Part shown: piece after piece, positions 4,323 through 5,310 of the stretch
Numbering within the stretch: the first letter of the stretch is position 1
Layout of the letters: each line of letters starts with the position of its first letter
Source: Patescibacteria group bacterium
Lineage (GTDB): Bacteria > Patescibacteriota > Minisyncoccia > Portnoybacterales > GWB1-42-6
Assembly (NCBI GenBank): GCA_018826025.1
Contig: JAHKAK010000037.1
Coordinates: forward strand, 1-5,310
Reading direction: 5' to 3'
DNA: 5,310 nt
Program-made: the position numbers and the translations under genes
The notes under the pieces: model-generated
Databases searched by the model: none
What the model was told of the DNA's origin: nothing
Seen by the model: only the letters and a program-made list of their open reading frames with translations

Positions 4323-4361
4323 CTCTTCCCTCTCCTTTTGAAGAAGAGTGTTAGGGTGAGG
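4323..4361. repeat. Remnant of a CTCTCC...GGGTGAGG-type dispersed repeat
   Basis: CTCTTCCCTCTCCTTTTGAAGAAGAG followed by TTAGGGTGAGG resembles the common bacterial repeat whose reverse strand reads CCTCACCCTAACCC...GGAGAGGG. A weak stem CTCTTC/GAAGAG (4323-4328, 4343-4348) remains. Assignment rests on recall of the pattern only. Confidence 0.4.
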
Positions 4362-4375
4362 TTAAAATTAAACCC

Positions 4376-4407
4376 AAAAACCCCTCGTTATTTAACGAAG
4401 GGTTTTT
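4376..4407. terminator. Bidirectional intrinsic terminator between fmt and the channel gene
   Basis: AAAAACCC, C, TCGTTA, loop TT, TAACGA, A, GGGTTTTT: a 14-pair stem with one C-A mismatch and T-tracts on both strands (4403-4407 for plus, 4380-4376 for minus). It lies 27 bases beyond the end of the minus-strand channel gene and 207 bases past fmt. It suits the convergent pair. Confidence 0.9.
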
Positions 4408-4434
4408 GCGTTTTGACATCAAAACACAAACAAT

Positions 4435-5115
4435 TTATTCAGTAATTTCTTTTCGCAACCGGCTCAAGAAACTGGCTGCCGCGTCTTTACCCCCCAAGCC
4501 AAACGCCAAACCGCCGGCCAAAGCCAGCATGGCGATAAGACCCGTAATTAAAGTTTGCAGCAGAGCGAAAGCGATACCCAGCTGTATCAAAGCCGCGAAA
4601 ATTCCAAAAATCACCAACGCCCAATAAGTTAAGGTGCCCAGAAACGCCGCCGCTTTAATATTGGAAGCGGCCACGCTGGCTTGCACAATTTTACGCAAAA
4701 CATTAGCCAGCCAAAAAGCCACCGCTAAAATTACAACTGAAACCACGACGCTCGGAATATAATTTAAAATACTGCGCAAAAAGACCGAAACTTCGTTAAG
4801 ATTCAAAATATCCGTGGCTGCTAGTAAGAACACCAAAATCAAGAACCACCTAACAAAAGTACTAAGCCATCCCGCAAAATCCATTTTTATTCCCGCTTTT
4901 TCAAAAAACTGGCCCAAGCCCACCTTTTCCAGCCCCGAATCAATTCGCAAAGCACGAAGCAGTTGCGCAATTAATTTTTCTAAGCCCACCGCAATTGCCC
5001 AGCCTACTAAAAATACCACTAAGGCGCCAAGCAAACTCGGTAAAAAACCGATAAACCCGCCCCAAATTTCCTGGAACGAATTCACCGTCACTTCTGTCCA
5101 TGATTGTAATAACAT
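4435..5115 (-). CDS. CmpX/TM_helix-family mechanosensitive-channel-like membrane protein
   Basis: A 226-residue integral membrane protein with about five hydrophobic helices (roughly 24-44, 84-104, 117-138, 160-180 and 185-207). The N-terminal part, with PSLLGALVVFLVGWAIAVGLEKL (25-47), has the look of the conserved TM_helix repeat (Pfam PF05552 type), repeated around 117-140 (IPSVVVSVVILAVAFWLANVL). The last helix ends GGLAFGLGGKDAAASFLSRL (201-220), typical of the MscS-related pore helix in CmpX-like proteins. It lacks the large beta and C-terminal domains of full MscS. A role in osmotic or membrane-tension response is inferred from the family. The start at 5115 is fixed by AAGGGAGGTGA, a near-perfect Shine-Dalgarno site, about 5-8 bases upstream. 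It is convergent with fmt and ends at the shared terminator; its leader contains an 81-bp hairpin. Confidence 0.88.
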   Translation of the reverse strand: MLLQSWTEVTVNSFQEIWGGFIGFLPSLLGALVVFLVGWAIAVGLEKLIAQLLRALRIDSGLEKVGLGQFFEKAGIKMDFAGWLSTFVRWFLILVFLLAATDILNLNEVSVFLRSILNYIPSVVVSVVILAVAFWLANVLRKIVQASVAASNIKAAAFLGTLTYWALVIFGIFAALIQLGIAFALLQTLITGLIAMLALAGGLAFGLGGKDAAASFLSRLRKEITE

Positions 5116-5120
5116 TTATT

Positions 5121-5129
5121 TCACCTCCC
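5121..5129 (-). promoter_or_regulatory. Strong Shine-Dalgarno site of the channel gene
   Basis: On the minus strand GGGAGGTGA lies five bases before ATG 5115 and matches the anti-Shine-Dalgarno end of 16S rRNA at eight of nine positions. It decides the start. Only five bases separate it from the large hairpin at 5135-5215. Confidence 0.85.
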
Positions 5130-5134
5130 TTCTT

Positions 5135-5215
5135 ACCACAGATAATGCGGATTTGAGGCGGATAGAGCGGATTTAATATCCGTATAATCCGTTATAAATC
5201 CGCATTATCTGTGGT
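5135..5215. repeat. 81-bp hairpin with 20-bp perfect outer arms, upstream of the channel gene
   Basis: ACCACAGATAATGCGGATTT (5135-5154) is exactly complementary to 5196-5215. Inside, CGGAT (5159-5163, 5168-5172) pairs with ATCCG (5187-5191, 5178-5182), separated by symmetric four-base internal loops partly filled by G-T pairs, with a TTAAT tip. CGGAT thus occurs three times on the left and ATCCG three times on the right. It resembles the dispersed CCACAGATTA...-type repeat seen in many bacteria. In RNA it would be a long stem just before the Shine-Dalgarno site. Confidence 0.9.
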
Positions 5216-5222
5216 TTATTTA

Positions 5223-5266
5223 AAACAATAAAACCCGCTCCCCCCTAAAACGAGAGACTCGGGTTT
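5223..5266 (-). terminator. Probable terminator of a minus-strand gene beyond the right edge
   Basis: On the minus strand AAACCCG and CGGGTTT (5266-5260 and 5237-5231) form a seven-pair stem over a 22-base loop, possibly lengthened by GAG/CTC pairs, followed by TTTTATTGTTTT. The long loop makes it weaker than the other terminators. It implies a gene ending close to the right edge. Confidence 0.5.
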
Positions 5267-5269
5267 AGT

Positions 5270-5310
5270 TCATTCATTATTAGTTAAGCTGTCCATTGCT
5301 TTTATTATCA
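5270..5310 (-). CDS. Possible 3' end of a minus-strand gene
   Basis: One minus-strand frame reads IIKAMDSLTNNE and stops at TGA (5272-5270), just before the likely terminator. Another frame reads DNKSNGQLN and stops at TAA (5283-5281). Twelve codons are too few to identify a protein or to choose between the frames. The call rests mainly on the terminator next to it. Confidence 0.22.
   Translation of the reverse strand, partial: IIKAMDSLTNNE

Noticed and set aside
4406..5176. Plus-strand ORFs at 4406-4627 and 4814-5176
   Set aside because: They are antisense to the membrane helices of the channel gene; the plus-strand translation is Lys/Ala/Pro-rich, as expected for the reverse of a membrane protein.

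Overview
The window (about 5.3 kb) looks like chromosomal DNA of an uncultivated, probably Patescibacteria/CPR-type bacterium. This rests on compact housekeeping genes, a PriA-like protein without ATPase motifs, and a short CmpX-like channel protein. The lineage is an inference from gene content and style, not from a marker gene. The standard code fits: all genes end in TAA, TGA or TAG, and no in-frame TGA needs to be read as glycine.

Layout. (1) 1-153, minus: N-terminal 51 codons of an RNA 2',3'-cyclic phosphodiesterase (ThpR/LigT), cut by the window edge. (2) 154-398: divergent intergenic region with strong hairpins and a 53-codon ORF of doubtful reality. (3) 399-2633, plus: a PriA-like primosomal protein N' that keeps both zinc-binding sites but lacks Walker A, DEEH and the QxxGRxGR motif, and is interrupted in frame by several palindromic repeats. 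(4) 2634-2745: an imperfect duplication of the priA 3' end and the terminator of the next gene. (5) 2746-2997, minus: an 83-aa two-helix membrane protein with a strong Shine-Dalgarno site. (6) 3065-4168, plus: fmt, methionyl-tRNA formyltransferase, with two in-frame repeat insertions. (7) 4169-4434: a cluster of hairpin repeats ending in a bidirectional terminator. (8) 4435-5115, minus: a five-helix CmpX/TM_helix-family mechanosensitive-channel-like protein. (9) 5116-5310: an 81-bp near-perfect hairpin in the channel gene leader, then a terminator for a minus-strand gene lying further right.

priA and fmt often sit together in bacteria, commonly with def between them. Here def is absent and an opposite-strand membrane gene sits in its place. 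Fmt formylates initiator Met-tRNA; PriA normally restarts replication forks, but this copy should not be able to hydrolyse ATP.

The most unusual theme is small palindromic repeat DNA placed inside essential-type genes without breaking the reading frame. Two members of one family (1843-1939 in priA, 3556-3674 in fmt) share terminal inverted repeats and internal sequence, and both are read in the same codon phase. This resembles the Rickettsia palindromic elements in principle. Further repeats of other types lie in priA, in fmt and in the intergenic regions.
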